A DNA stretch of 64,000 nucleotides from Phycisphaerales bacterium (GTDB taxonomy: Bacteria > Planctomycetota > Phycisphaerae > Phycisphaerales > UBA1924), in assembly GCA_028289195.1 (NCBI GenBank), contig JANQQR010000005.1:62001-126000 (forward strand). The letters are read 5' to 3'. Below the pieces are notes generated by a model. It did not search any database. It saw only the letters and a program-made list of their open reading frames with translations, and was not told where the DNA came from. A program made the position numbers and the translations under genes. Positions 26,363 to 36,480 of the stretch are shown one piece after another; the first letter of the stretch is position 1, and each line of letters starts with the position of its first letter.

Positions 26363-27355
26363 ATGTTCATCAAGACCACAGACACAAACGCCGGCGAGTT
26401 GTGCATCACGTGCTGGGCGTTCGGGTGCGAGTGGGAGCCAGAGGCGCTTCGCTCGGCCTATGAGGCCATGGTGCAGACGTGGACTGGCGCCGGGCTCCCG
26501 CCGAATCGCCTCGGGTCGGGTGGACGATGGGGATCGTTCCGACACAAGCGTCCTCACCTCGAGCGATCGGGCTTCGCGGCGGGGGAGGGTCTGTCCCTCG
26601 CGCACCAAGTCGAAGGGGCTGAATACTCGGAGGATGCCCTCGTCCATGCTTCCATCTTCCCTCCGTGGACGTCGGTGAGCATCTGCTGGCTGCCCTCGCT
26701 GATCGGCGCCGAAGCGGACGCGTCACTCCGCGGATTATGGAAGGAACTGATGGAGTGCGGGTCTGCCGACTACGGGTATCTCACGAATTCACGGCTGTCG
26801 CGCTCACGCCGAGGAATTCCGGATTCCGACCCGCTCTCACCCGACGAAGAGTACTCCCGGTCTGCGTCCTATTGGGCTCCGTACGGATCGGAGCAAGCCG
26901 GTTCTCTTCTTCTCCGAGGTGTCTATCCCACGAACTACTTGAGAGAGGCGTTTCTAAATGCTCCCGTGGGCATGACGGGGGCCTCGCTGCGAGAGTGGAT
27001 CGCCGCCGATCCGATGCGGCGAGGCTCGGTGGTGCCGTTGACAGCTTCGCTGTCTGACTGGTCGCTCCCGGCTGCGAATATCCCCCAAGTCCGTGAGGAG
27101 TTGTTCCGCGCTGGACGGGTCTACTTCGATCGCTTCTTCCGGGAGTTGGACTACCAGCGCGTCGTCCTGCCGAGCGGAATCGTGCCCAGGGAAACGATCT
27201 GGCGCGAGAACATCCGTCTCGATGGCCCGATGGTCTTTCCGCCGGAGCGGTTCTACCGGCCAGAGATCCACGAGCCCTGGGAATCTCCGGAGCCGATCCC
27301 GGAGATGTTCACGGCCGAGTACTACGCCAAGATGTGTCCGGAGGAGATCAACTGA
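26363..27355 (+). CDS. Putative immunity protein, paralogue 2 of 3
   Basis: 330 residues from the ATG at 26363; a TTG at 26297 would add 22 residues unlike the paralogues. It shares with paralogue 1 the N-terminal CEWEPEALRSAYEAMVQTW and GRWGSFRHKRPHLE, and with all three LLLRGVYPTNYL, SLREWIAAD, REELFRAGRVYFDRFF, LDYQRVVLPSGIVPR and PWESPEPIPEMF. It lies 179 nt after paralogue 1 with no clear Shine-Dalgarno sequence. In polymorphic toxin loci, extra immunity copies often protect against toxin variants of other strains; that reading applies here only if the toxin assignment holds. Confidence 0.68.
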   Translation: MFIKTTDTNAGELCITCWAFGCEWEPEALRSAYEAMVQTWTGAGLPPNRLGSGGRWGSFRHKRPHLERSGFAAGEGLSLAHQVEGAEYSEDALVHASIFPPWTSVSICWLPSLIGAEADASLRGLWKELMECGSADYGYLTNSRLSRSRRGIPDSDPLSPDEEYSRSASYWAPYGSEQAGSLLLRGVYPTNYLREAFLNAPVGMTGASLREWIAADPMRRGSVVPLTASLSDWSLPAANIPQVREELFRAGRVYFDRFFRELDYQRVVLPSGIVPRETIWRENIRLDGPMVFPPERFYRPEIHEPWESPEPIPEMFTAEYYAKMCPEEIN

Positions 27356-27410
27356 TCCGAGCGCGCCCGGCTGTCGGCCGTGGGTGTTTCTATCCCCCCG
27401 ATCCACCCCA

Positions 27411-28343
27411 ATGACCAACCTCGATTCATATGTAAGTGGTTGCCGCATGGAACGCATCCTGTGGTCGACCTCGGAATTCCTGCGAGTCTACGCCGAGTCA
27501 CTTGGTCTCTGGAACGACCTCGGCTGGACACCGGATCGAGTTTCAGGCGTTCGGCCATCTCGGCCCGGTTACTACGATGAGTTTGATGAATCCAAGCGCG
27601 ATCCTGCACCCGAGGACGTTGACAACACCAAGGCGATCGAGCTTGAGAAGATGGCTAGCGGATGTCGAAGCGACAGTGACTGGGCCGCCCGATTATGCCT
27701 GTCTAACTTCCGGGGCAATGGCGTTGCACATCAGATGATTGGCCTTTCGGAGTTGGGGATCACCGAGGGCGTCGCAATCACCACACACGAGCGATTCCTC
27801 CACCTTGTTCGATGTGAGTACGCGTACATCTTTCGCCAGCAGCGGCGCTTTGGCTACTACCGCGTTGCCCCAACGGTCGCCGAGATCGGTCCTGGCCGCA
27901 ACCGAGAGCACGATCTCAATGTTTCGTGGTGGTCAATGGAGAATCGGGCGATCGTCGAATCGAGCCTCTTGAGGGACGTCTATCCACGGAGCTTTCTCAG
28001 CAGGCGATACCTCGATGCCCCGGTTGGTGTCGGTGGGCCATCGCTGGGCGAGTGGATCACGGACTCCCCGATCGATCGCGGTGAGTTGCGAACGTTCACT
28101 GACACTCTCACGGAGTGGTCCCCTCCAACTGACCGCATCCCGCAGCTCCGCGAGGAGTTGTTCCGGGCCGGGCGCATCTTCTACTGGCGATTCTTCTGCC
28201 CGCAGCACGGTATCCGCGACCGTGCCAGACCCGAGCCGCTTTACCGCCCCGACCCAACCGAGCCCTGGGAGGCTCCCGAGCCCATCCCGGAAGTGTTCAC
28301 CGCCGCCTACTACAAGGACAAGGACCCAGGGCTGGTCTACTAG
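27411..28343 (+). CDS. Putative immunity protein, paralogue 3 of 3, with internal deletion
   Basis: 310 residues from the ATG at 27411; Met13 at 27447 is an alternative. The N-terminal half has diverged (EFLRVYAESLGLWNDLGWTP aligns with the AYE..W region of the others). The second half keeps SLLRDVYPRSFL, SLGEWITDS, REELFRAGRIFYWRFF and PWEAPEPIPEVFTAAYY. About 25-30 residues are missing after RFF: the LDYxRVVLPSGxVPR block and the following W-R-x-N-I segment are replaced by a short CPQHGIRDRARPEP stretch. Whether this alters specificity or inactivates the protein is unknown. The reading frame is otherwise open. It converges with zwf about 105 nt away. Confidence 0.65.
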   Translation: MTNLDSYVSGCRMERILWSTSEFLRVYAESLGLWNDLGWTPDRVSGVRPSRPGYYDEFDESKRDPAPEDVDNTKAIELEKMASGCRSDSDWAARLCLSNFRGNGVAHQMIGLSELGITEGVAITTHERFLHLVRCEYAYIFRQQRRFGYYRVAPTVAEIGPGRNREHDLNVSWWSMENRAIVESSLLRDVYPRSFLSRRYLDAPVGVGGPSLGEWITDSPIDRGELRTFTDTLTEWSPPTDRIPQLREELFRAGRIFYWRFFCPQHGIRDRARPEPLYRPDPTEPWEAPEPIPEVFTAAYYKDKDPGLVY

Positions 28344-28449
28344 GCGACATCCATTGTGGTGAACTAGTTCGCCCTCGGCCCAGCCGTGAGACCTTCGTCA
28401 CCCCGGCTGCGTGCTGCAGCCTCCGATCGCAGGAGACTGGGCCGCCTCC

Positions 28450-30063
28450 CTACTCCGGCCGATGCCACGCCCGCCCGTCGCGCACCAGCAGCTCGTCGGC
28501 GCACTTGGGGCCCCACGAGCCGGGCGCGTAGTCCTCGATCGATGCGCGCACCTGGTCCGAGTCCAGCACGGGCTGGACGATGCGCCAGCCGATCTCGACC
28601 TCGTCGCGGTGCTTGTAGAGGGTCTGGTCGCCGCGCATGGCGTCGAGCATGAGCGGGCCGTAGGCCTCGAGGGGTTCGGCCTTGAAGGCGCTGGCGTAGT
28701 CCATCGAGAACTTCACGCTGTCGATCGCGAGCTTGGGGCCGGGGACCTTGGCCTCGAAGCGCATCGAGATGCCCTCGTCGGGGGCGATCGAGATGATCAC
28801 GCGATTGGGCGGGCGCTCGAGCGTGCGCTGGGCCGGTTCCATCTGGCGGAACAGGTCGACCGGCGGGCGCTTGAACTGCACGACCACCTCGGTGAGCTTG
28901 GTCGCCAGCTTCTTGCCCGAGCGCACGTAGAACGGAACACCGGACCAGCGCCAGTTGTCGATGTCGATGCGCACGGCGCTGTAGGTCTCGGTAGCGCGGG
29001 CGGGGTCGACGCCCTCCAGATCGGCGTAGGCGAGGCCCGTGTCCTCGTCGCTGGCGTCGTTCGTCGCCCGGTAGCGCCCGAACACGGCGCGCTGGTGGGC
29101 CTCGCCGGCGGGGATCTCGCGTGCGGCGTTGATGAGCTTGATCTTCTCGCGCCGGATCGAGTCGGCGTCGTAGATGCTCGGAGGCTCCATGGCCACGAGC
29201 GCGAGCACCTGCAGCAGGTGGCTCTGGATCATGTCGCGGGTGGCGCCGGCCTTGTCGTAGAAGTTGCCGGCGCGGCGCCCGACGCCGACCTGCTCGATCG
29301 CCGACACCTGCACGTGGTCCACGAACTGGTTGTTCCACGTGGGCTCGAAGATCGAGTTGGCGAAACGCATCACCAGGATGTTCTGGACGAGTTCCTTGCC
29401 CAGGTAGTGGTCGATCCGGTAGATCGCCTCTTCCTCGAACACGCGCCCGAGCGCGCGGTTGAGCTCTGTGGCGCTGGCGACGTCCTCGCCGAAGGGCTTC
29501 TCGACGATGATGCGCTGCCAGGGCACGGCGTGGTCGTCGAGCGAGCACCAGCGCTGGCCCTCGTAGACCATGCCGGCGGCGCCGATCTGCGTGATGATCG
29601 GGATGTAGAGCTGCGGCGCGACCGAGAGGTAGAACAGCACGTTGGGCAGGCTGGCCCAGGGGCTGTCGCCAAAGGGTGCGACGGGAGAGACGCCGTCGGG
29701 GAAGGTCTCGTGCTGCTTGCCGAGCTCGCTGATGCGCTGGGCGAGGCCGGGGAAGGGGCCCGGTGTCGTCGCGTCGCCGGGGTGGTAGTGCAGTCGCTGG
29801 GCGAACGACTGCCAGGCGTCGCGATCGAAGCCCTGGGCGTGCGCCTCGACGCTGGGGGCGAGCTTCTGGCGCCACTCGTCGTCGGTCATCTCGGTGCGGC
29901 TGACGCCGACGACGCACAGCCCGTCGGGCAGGCGCTCCTGGAGGTGGAGCTCGAAGAGCGCGGGGATGAGCTTGCGCTGGGTGAGGTCGCCCGAGGCGCC
30001 GAAGATGACGACGACGCAGGGCTCGGGGTGCTCCGATGGTCCGTTCGCGATGGCGCTCGCCAC
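28450..30063 (-). CDS. zwf: Glucose-6-phosphate 1-dehydrogenase
   Basis: 537 residues. Oxidises glucose 6-phosphate with NADP+ to 6-phosphogluconolactone in the oxidative pentose phosphate pathway. The N-terminal dinucleotide fold opens with VVVIFGASGDLTQRKLIPAL, and the active-site signature RIDHYLGKE is present with His219. The downstream FANSIFEPTWNN and FYDKAGATRDMIQSHLLQ blocks are typical. It is slightly longer than the common ~490 residues because of N-terminal and internal extensions. Translation starts at GTG 30063 with AAAGGAA about 10 nt upstream. It follows the AbgT transporter gene by 28 nt, so co-transcription is possible although no metabolic link is obvious. Confidence 0.95.
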   Translation of the reverse strand: MASAIANGPSEHPEPCVVVIFGASGDLTQRKLIPALFELHLQERLPDGLCVVGVSRTEMTDDEWRQKLAPSVEAHAQGFDRDAWQSFAQRLHYHPGDATTPGPFPGLAQRISELGKQHETFPDGVSPVAPFGDSPWASLPNVLFYLSVAPQLYIPIITQIGAAGMVYEGQRWCSLDDHAVPWQRIIVEKPFGEDVASATELNRALGRVFEEEAIYRIDHYLGKELVQNILVMRFANSIFEPTWNNQFVDHVQVSAIEQVGVGRRAGNFYDKAGATRDMIQSHLLQVLALVAMEPPSIYDADSIRREKIKLINAAREIPAGEAHQRAVFGRYRATNDASDEDTGLAYADLEGVDPARATETYSAVRIDIDNWRWSGVPFYVRSGKKLATKLTEVVVQFKRPPVDLFRQMEPAQRTLERPPNRVIISIAPDEGISMRFEAKVPGPKLAIDSVKFSMDYASAFKAEPLEAYGPLMLDAMRGDQTLYKHRDEVEIGWRIVQPVLDSDQVRASIEDYAPGSWGPKCADELLVRDGRAWHRPE

Positions 30064-30091
30064 TGGTGGGATTCCTTTCCCGGGGGTTGGA

Positions 30092-31855
30092 TCAGCCCTC
30101 GGCGCCCGGGAGGGCGCTGTCGATGTAGAGCGCGCCGTCGACGCCCAGCGGGACGCCCGCGAGCATCCACACGACGAGCAGCACGATCCACGCGAAGAGG
30201 AACACGAGCGCGTAGGGCAGCATCAGCGATACGAGCGTGCCAATGCCGGCCTTCGGCACGTAGCGCCGCATGAACACCAGCAGGATGATGATGTAGGGGT
30301 TCATCGGCGCGACGATGTTGCTGGCCGAATCGCCGACGCGATACGCCGCCTGCACGAGTGCGGGTGAGAACTCCACCTGCATGAGCATCGGCACGAAGAC
30401 CGGCGCAAAGAACGCGTACTTGGCGCTCGCCGACCCGATGAACATGTTGCTGGCGGCCACGACGAGCACGAACAGCGAGACGAGGATCGGAGCCGGCAGA
30501 TTCGCGGCGGCGAGCGCCTCGCCGCCCTTGATCGCGAGCATGAGCCCGAGGTTCGAGTCGTTGAAGAACTGCACGAAGTGGGCGGCGAAGAACGCGAGCA
30601 CGATGTAGGGGCCCATGTCGGCCATGGTGCGCCCCATCAGGGTGGCGATGCCGGCGTCGACGCGCTCCTGGCCGGACTCGGTCTTGATCGCGCCGGTCAC
30701 GACGCCGTAGGCGATGCCCGGGATCAAGAAGAGGATGAAGAGCAGCGGAACGATCGCGCCGGTCCACTTGGGGAACGGGCTGCCGGGGGTTGTGCCGTTG
30801 AGGGGCGCCCCGGGGATGACGACCAGCGACACGGCCAGGCCGAGGCCGATGAGGGTGGCAATCGCGCTGATCGTCAGGCCCCTGGCCTCGTGGGGCGCGA
30901 GGTGGCGCTGGGCTTCGTCTTCTGCGGTGAGCGGCGAGGGCCCGCCGTCATCGGACGACTTCCTGCTGAACCGGGGCTCGACGATCTTGGCGGTCACGAA
31001 CCACCCCAGGGCCGTGAGCAGGAAGGTCGAAACGATCATGAAGTAGTAGTTGCACAGCGGGTTGACCTGCGCGCTGGGGTCCATGATCTGCGCGCCCGCC
31101 TGGCTGAGGCCCGAGAGCAGCGGGTCGAGCCCGGTGGGGAACAGGTTTGCGCTGAACCCTGCGCCGACTCCACTGAACACGGCCGCGAGGCCGACGAGAG
31201 GCGAGCGCCCGACCGCTTTGTAGAGCGCTGCTGCGAGCGGTGGGAGCACGACGTATCCGGCGTCGACGGCCATCGAGCTCATGACCCCTGCGAACACCGT
31301 GACCGGTGTGAGCAGCATCGACGGCGTGACGAGCATGATCGCCTTGAGCAGCGCCGAGATGCAGCCGGTCTTCTCGGCAACGCCGATGCCCAGCATGGCC
31401 AGCAGCACCACGCCGAGCGGCGGGAAGTTCATGAACACGCTGGCCATGCTCTGGAAGATGTTGTTGATCCCGCTGGGGCTGAGCAGGTTGTTGACCGTGA
31501 TCTCGCGCGTCGTGAGTTCGCGCTGCACGTCGCCTGTAGCCGGGTCGATGACGGCGGTCGTCACCGGCGTGCGGCTCGGCTCGCCGGTCTCGGGATCGAT
31601 GATCGCCGTCTCTACGCGTCCCGGGCGTGTGGCCAGGGTCGTGACGGGCTCTCCGGTCGAGGTGTCGACGACCGCCTCGCGGACCGTCGCCTGCACCGTC
31701 TGCTCGACGGTCCAGCCCATGCTCGAGCCGAGCCACGAGAGGAACAGCACGAGGATCGCGCCGCCGAGGAAGAGCGTCGCGGGGTCGGGGAGCAGGTTGC
31801 CCACGCGTTCGACGAAATCGAGGAACCCGCCGTCGCCGTCTTTCTTGGTGCTCAT
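30092..31855 (-). CDS. AbgT-family transporter
   Basis: 587 residues with about eleven to thirteen hydrophobic segments. AbgT proteins import p-aminobenzoyl-glutamate or, in other members, export sulfonamide-type compounds by proton motive force. Recognisable parts are the N-terminal VERVGNLLPDPATLFLGGA, the PPLGVVLLAMLGIGVAEKTG block and the C-terminal VGDSASNIVAPMNPYIIILL, which is strongly conserved. An extracytoplasmic loop of about 80 residues after the first helix, with ETGEPSRTPVTTAVIDPATG, is a family feature. Substrate and direction cannot be decided. It is followed by zwf. Confidence 0.9.
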   Translation of the reverse strand: MSTKKDGDGGFLDFVERVGNLLPDPATLFLGGAILVLFLSWLGSSMGWTVEQTVQATVREAVVDTSTGEPVTTLATRPGRVETAIIDPETGEPSRTPVTTAVIDPATGDVQRELTTREITVNNLLSPSGINNIFQSMASVFMNFPPLGVVLLAMLGIGVAEKTGCISALLKAIMLVTPSMLLTPVTVFAGVMSSMAVDAGYVVLPPLAAALYKAVGRSPLVGLAAVFSGVGAGFSANLFPTGLDPLLSGLSQAGAQIMDPSAQVNPLCNYYFMIVSTFLLTALGWFVTAKIVEPRFSRKSSDDGGPSPLTAEDEAQRHLAPHEARGLTISAIATLIGLGLAVSLVVIPGAPLNGTTPGSPFPKWTGAIVPLLFILFLIPGIAYGVVTGAIKTESGQERVDAGIATLMGRTMADMGPYIVLAFFAAHFVQFFNDSNLGLMLAIKGGEALAAANLPAPILVSLFVLVVAASNMFIGSASAKYAFFAPVFVPMLMQVEFSPALVQAAYRVGDSASNIVAPMNPYIIILLVFMRRYVPKAGIGTLVSLMLPYALVFLFAWIVLLVVWMLAGVPLGVDGALYIDSALPGAEG

Positions 31856-31903
31856 GGACGCCGATTGTGGGAAGCGCGGGCCCGGGGGGCAAGCGCGGCC
31901 CGG

Positions 31904-32926
31904 CTAGCCCAGCTGCTTGAGCGCCTTCTTGGCGCTCTTGGCGAGGTCGTCCTTGGGGTTCTCCTCGACGAACAGGGCGTACCAGCGCCGGGCCTCGCTC
32001 GTCTGGCCGCTGGCGCGGAGGCTCTCGGCGAGGTAGTACTTGGTGCTGCCAGAATCCGGGTCCTCGTCTAGGATCGCGCGGAACCGCACGATCGCCTCGT
32101 CGTGGCGCCCGAGGTCGGCGAGCACCCGGCCGGCCATCCAGTCGGCGATGTCTCCCTCGGGGCCCGCGATGTCGGCGTAGCGCTCGTCGATCATCGACGC
32201 GGCCAGCGCGGGGTCCTCCTGAAGGAAATAGGACAGGCGGAGCGCATCGGTGAACACTCGCCGGCGCTTCTCATGGTCGTCGCCGGCCTCTGTGAATGCG
32301 CTATCGAGCTCGCGTTGGGCGCCGGGCCAGTCGTCGCGCCGAGCGCGCACGGTCGCGAGGGTGACGCGTCCGTCGATCGTGCCGCCGTCGATCTGGAGCA
32401 TGCGCCGGCCGATGGCCTCGCCCTTGTCGAGGTCTCCCCCTGCGATGCCCGGTGCATAGACGTAGTACATCGCCAGGCCGATGTGGGCGTCGAGGTGGTT
32501 GGGGTCGAGCTCGATCGCCTTCTCGAAGCTCTTGCGCCCGGCGCTGGCGATGGCCTTCATGTTGATCATCATCGCCGAGCCGATGGTGCGGAAGCAGATC
32601 TCGCCGCGCGTGAAGTGGAGCTCGGCGCTCGATGGGTCCATCTTCACGGCCTTGCGCGCCAGCGAGCGGGCCTTGCTCCCGTTCTCCAGGCGCATCTCGA
32701 CGACCGCCAGGGCCATGCGCAGGCGCGCCGAGTCGGCCTTGGACTTCATGCCCTTGCGCAGCGCATTGCGCGCCGCCTCGAGATCGGTGTCGGGCAGCTC
32801 GTCGGCCTCGATGCGATCGATGTAGCCCGCGACCTCGGCGGGCGCCGGGGCGACGATCGCCAGCGCGACGCACGCGCTTAGAAGGATGCGGAGCCAGAGG
32901 GCGGAACGGGCTGGGGCGCTGGGCAT
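31904..32926 (-). CDS. Secreted or periplasmic TPR protein
   Basis: 340 residues. A signal peptide (about 1-30, ending APAEV) precedes helical repeats of TPR type across most of the chain: ARSLARKAVKMDPSSAELHF, AGRKSFEKAIELDPNHLDAH, HDEAIVRFRAILDEDPDSG and SEARRWYALFVEENPKDDLA. TPRs mediate protein-protein contacts; nothing identifies a partner. The start at 32926 is supported by AGGGAG 8 nt upstream and by the signal peptide; a longer open frame upstream is not conserved-looking. It is divergent from the POT transporter gene, and the AbgT gene starts 48 nt downstream. Confidence 0.8.
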   Translation of the reverse strand: MPSAPARSALWLRILLSACVALAIVAPAPAEVAGYIDRIEADELPDTDLEAARNALRKGMKSKADSARLRMALAVVEMRLENGSKARSLARKAVKMDPSSAELHFTRGEICFRTIGSAMMINMKAIASAGRKSFEKAIELDPNHLDAHIGLAMYYVYAPGIAGGDLDKGEAIGRRMLQIDGGTIDGRVTLATVRARRDDWPGAQRELDSAFTEAGDDHEKRRRVFTDALRLSYFLQEDPALAASMIDERYADIAGPEGDIADWMAGRVLADLGRHDEAIVRFRAILDEDPDSGSTKYYLAESLRASGQTSEARRWYALFVEENPKDDLAKSAKKALKQLG

Positions 32927-33125
32927 GGATGGTGCTCCCTTGTTCGGGGCCCGCGCCCCGGAGCAGACCATTGTCTGCGCGCCGCGAGCGCCGGGCAACG
33001 ATCGGGTGCTGGTTGGGTCGGTTGGGGTAGAGAATGGAGCCGTTCTGCGCGTTCGGCCGAATCGCCCGTAGAATCGCGGCTTCCAGCCCCCGGGGACCCG
33101 CGCCACCAGCGAGGACGATCCACCG

Positions 33126-34733
<1,608 letters not shown>

Positions 34734-34797
34734 GCCGCGCAGAATCCCTCTATCGGTCTCCCAATCATCCTGGGTCCGGGGCCACAGGATCGCGATC

Positions 34798-35256
34798 ATG
34801 GCGCACGCAGCACGCGGTCCGGGCTTGGGCAGGACTCTCGGCGTCGGCTTCCTCGCGGGCTTCCTGCTCAACCTGCTGGGGTGGCTGGGGAACAACTTCC
34901 TGCTGGGGTCGATGTGGCGCGAGGTGGGCGAGGGGCTCGGCGAGAACGCCTGGCGTGATTCGGTGTGGCGCGACGTCGTCAGCTTCGCGCCGGACTATGT
35001 CTACGGGTTCGCGATGGCGTGGCTGTGCGTGGCGTTGCGACCGAGGTACGCGTCCTGGCTCGGCGCGTCGGTGGCGTGCGGCGGGTTCGTCAGCCTCGTC
35101 GGCGGGGTGGTCACGTACATGGGCATCGCGAATTCGGGGTTCATCCCGTGGAAGCTGGCCTTCGCGTCGTGGGCGCTGGTGCTGGGGTCGAAGCTGCCGA
35201 TCGCGCTGATGTGCGGGAAGATGCTTGAGCCGAGGGCTGCGATCGAGCGTGGGTAG
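34798..35256 (+). CDS. Small four-helix membrane protein, unknown function
   Basis: 152 residues with four hydrophobic segments (about 14-37, 66-85, 90-112 and 121-143) and short polar loops. One loop (GEGLGENAWRDSVWRDV) is rich in Trp and charge. No family was recognised. It begins 64 nt after the POT transporter stop in the same direction and may be co-transcribed with it. No strong Shine-Dalgarno was seen before the ATG. Confidence 0.65.
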   Translation: MAHAARGPGLGRTLGVGFLAGFLLNLLGWLGNNFLLGSMWREVGEGLGENAWRDSVWRDVVSFAPDYVYGFAMAWLCVALRPRYASWLGASVACGGFVSLVGGVVTYMGIANSGFIPWKLAFASWALVLGSKLPIALMCGKMLEPRAAIERG

Positions 35257-35277
35257 GGGAAGGAGCCCTCACCCCTG

Positions 35278-35298
35278 CCCTCTCCCAGAGGGAGAGGG
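35278..35298. repeat. REP-like palindrome in a convergent intergenic gap
   Basis: CCCTCTCCC and GGGAGAGGG form a perfect hairpin around AGA. It sits between the stop codons of the small membrane protein gene and the dihydrouridine synthase gene. Hairpins with this CCCTCTCCC/GGGAGAGGG core occur as dispersed intergenic repeats in many high-GC bacteria and could act as a two-way transcription stop. Only this copy was seen in the window. Confidence 0.6.
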
Positions 35299-35306
35299 AG
35301 GCGGAG

Positions 35307-36458
35307 TCACACCGCAGTTGCGCGCATCGTTCGTTCTGAATGCAGGCGTGCTTCGCGCTCGGCGAGCGCTGCGTGCTCGCCCTCGCTCTGGACCCTGAAG
35401 CGCAGGCCCCCGGCTTCGAACTCATCCAGCGCGCGGTGCACGTCGTCCGGCCCGCCTGCTGTGCGCACGCGCTCCTTCATGGGCTTGCATGGGCCGAGAG
35501 CCTTTCCGAACCAGGTGATGCGCCGGCGGATGTGGTCCATCGCGTATTTGTCGTCGCGGAACCCGCGCATGAGTTCGAAGTAGCGCCGGATGATGGCGAC
35601 CTTCTCGGCCTCATCGGGCTCTGGGCTGGGCGTCCCGTGCACCTGCGCTTCCCAGCAGCGCCGGAAGATCCAGGGGCGGCTGAAGCTGCCCCGCCCGATC
35701 ATCACGCCGGCGCAGCCCGTTGATTCGAGCATGGCGATTGCCAGTTCGGGCGTGGTGACATCGCCGTTGCCGATCACGGGCACCGACGGGTCCTCGGCGC
35801 GCACCGCTTCGACGACGTCGCGGATACCCTCGTGGCGGACGTCGCCCTTGAAGCGCATCTCGGTGGTGCGTCCGTGGACGGTGATCGCGCAGATGCCCTC
35901 GCGCACCAGGCGGGCCGCCAGGTCCGGGGCGACGAGGCACGAGTCGTCCCAGCCCAGGCGGAGCTTGGCGGTCACCGGCACCCGACCGGAGCTCGCGCGA
36001 TCAACGGCACGCACAATCGCGCGCACCATCTCGACGGTGCGCTGCGGGTCGCACAGGAGCTTGGAGCCCCCGTCCTTTTTGGTGACCTTGTCCACGGGGC
36101 AGCCCATGTTGATGTCGACCACTGTCGCGCCGTGGCGCACGGCCCACTCTCCACCAGCCGCAAGGATGTCGGCGTCGCCACCGTAGAGCTGCATGCCCAC
36201 GGGCTTGTCCTCGTCGTTGGTGCGCGCGAGGTCGAGGCTGGTCGCGGTGCCGCGCAGGAGGCCCTGGGGGCTGAGCAGGTCGGTGCACGCCAGGCCCACG
36301 CCCCCGAGTTCGCGGCAGACGATGCGAAACGCCAGATCGCAGTAGTTAGCGACCGGCGCCAGGAGCATGTTGGTCGCGAGCTGCACCGGTCCGATGGCGA
36401 TCGGCGTGGCCAGGCCGGGGGCCGGGGCGGTGGTGGATGTCGCTACGGGGGAGATCAC
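35307..36458 (-). CDS. tRNA-dihydrouridine synthase (Dus family, DusB-like)
   Basis: 383 residues. FMN-dependent reduction of uridine in tRNA. The TIM-barrel landmarks are present: MLLAPVANYCDLAFR, TDLLSPQGLL, the catalytic-cysteine segment DINMGCPVDKV with Cys120, ITVHGRTTEMRF, VIGNGDVTTPELA and VMIGRGSFSRPWIF. A C-terminal helical extension contacts tRNA in the family. The start is assigned to GTG 36458 because a TACACT box lies 7 nt upstream and the upstream pseudopilin gene ends at 36481; a longer frame exists but overlaps that gene. The N-terminal 20 residues before the barrel are low complexity. Confidence 0.9.
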   Translation of the reverse strand: MISPVATSTTAPAPGLATPIAIGPVQLATNMLLAPVANYCDLAFRIVCRELGGVGLACTDLLSPQGLLRGTATSLDLARTNDEDKPVGMQLYGGDADILAAGGEWAVRHGATVVDINMGCPVDKVTKKDGGSKLLCDPQRTVEMVRAIVRAVDRASSGRVPVTAKLRLGWDDSCLVAPDLAARLVREGICAITVHGRTTEMRFKGDVRHEGIRDVVEAVRAEDPSVPVIGNGDVTTPELAIAMLESTGCAGVMIGRGSFSRPWIFRRCWEAQVHGTPSPEPDEAEKVAIIRRYFELMRGFRDDKYAMDHIRRRITWFGKALGPCKPMKERVRTAGGPDDVHRALDEFEAGGLRFRVQSEGEHAALAEREARLHSERTMRATAV

Positions 36459-36465
36459 GGCGTGA

Positions 36466-36471
36466 AGTGTA
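36466..36471 (-). promoter_or_regulatory. -10-like TACACT hexamer, leaderless configuration
   Basis: On the minus strand TACACT ends 7 nt before the GTG of the dihydrouridine synthase gene. It lies in the short gap after the pseudopilin stop. Confidence 0.5.
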
Positions 36472-36480
36472 GGGGCGCGT

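Noticed and set aside
28344-28449. Possible terminator between the third immunity-like gene and zwf (GGCCCAG ... CTGGGCC, plus a GAACTAGTTC palindrome)
   Set aside because: The arms are short and more than 50 nt apart, with no T-tract on either strand.
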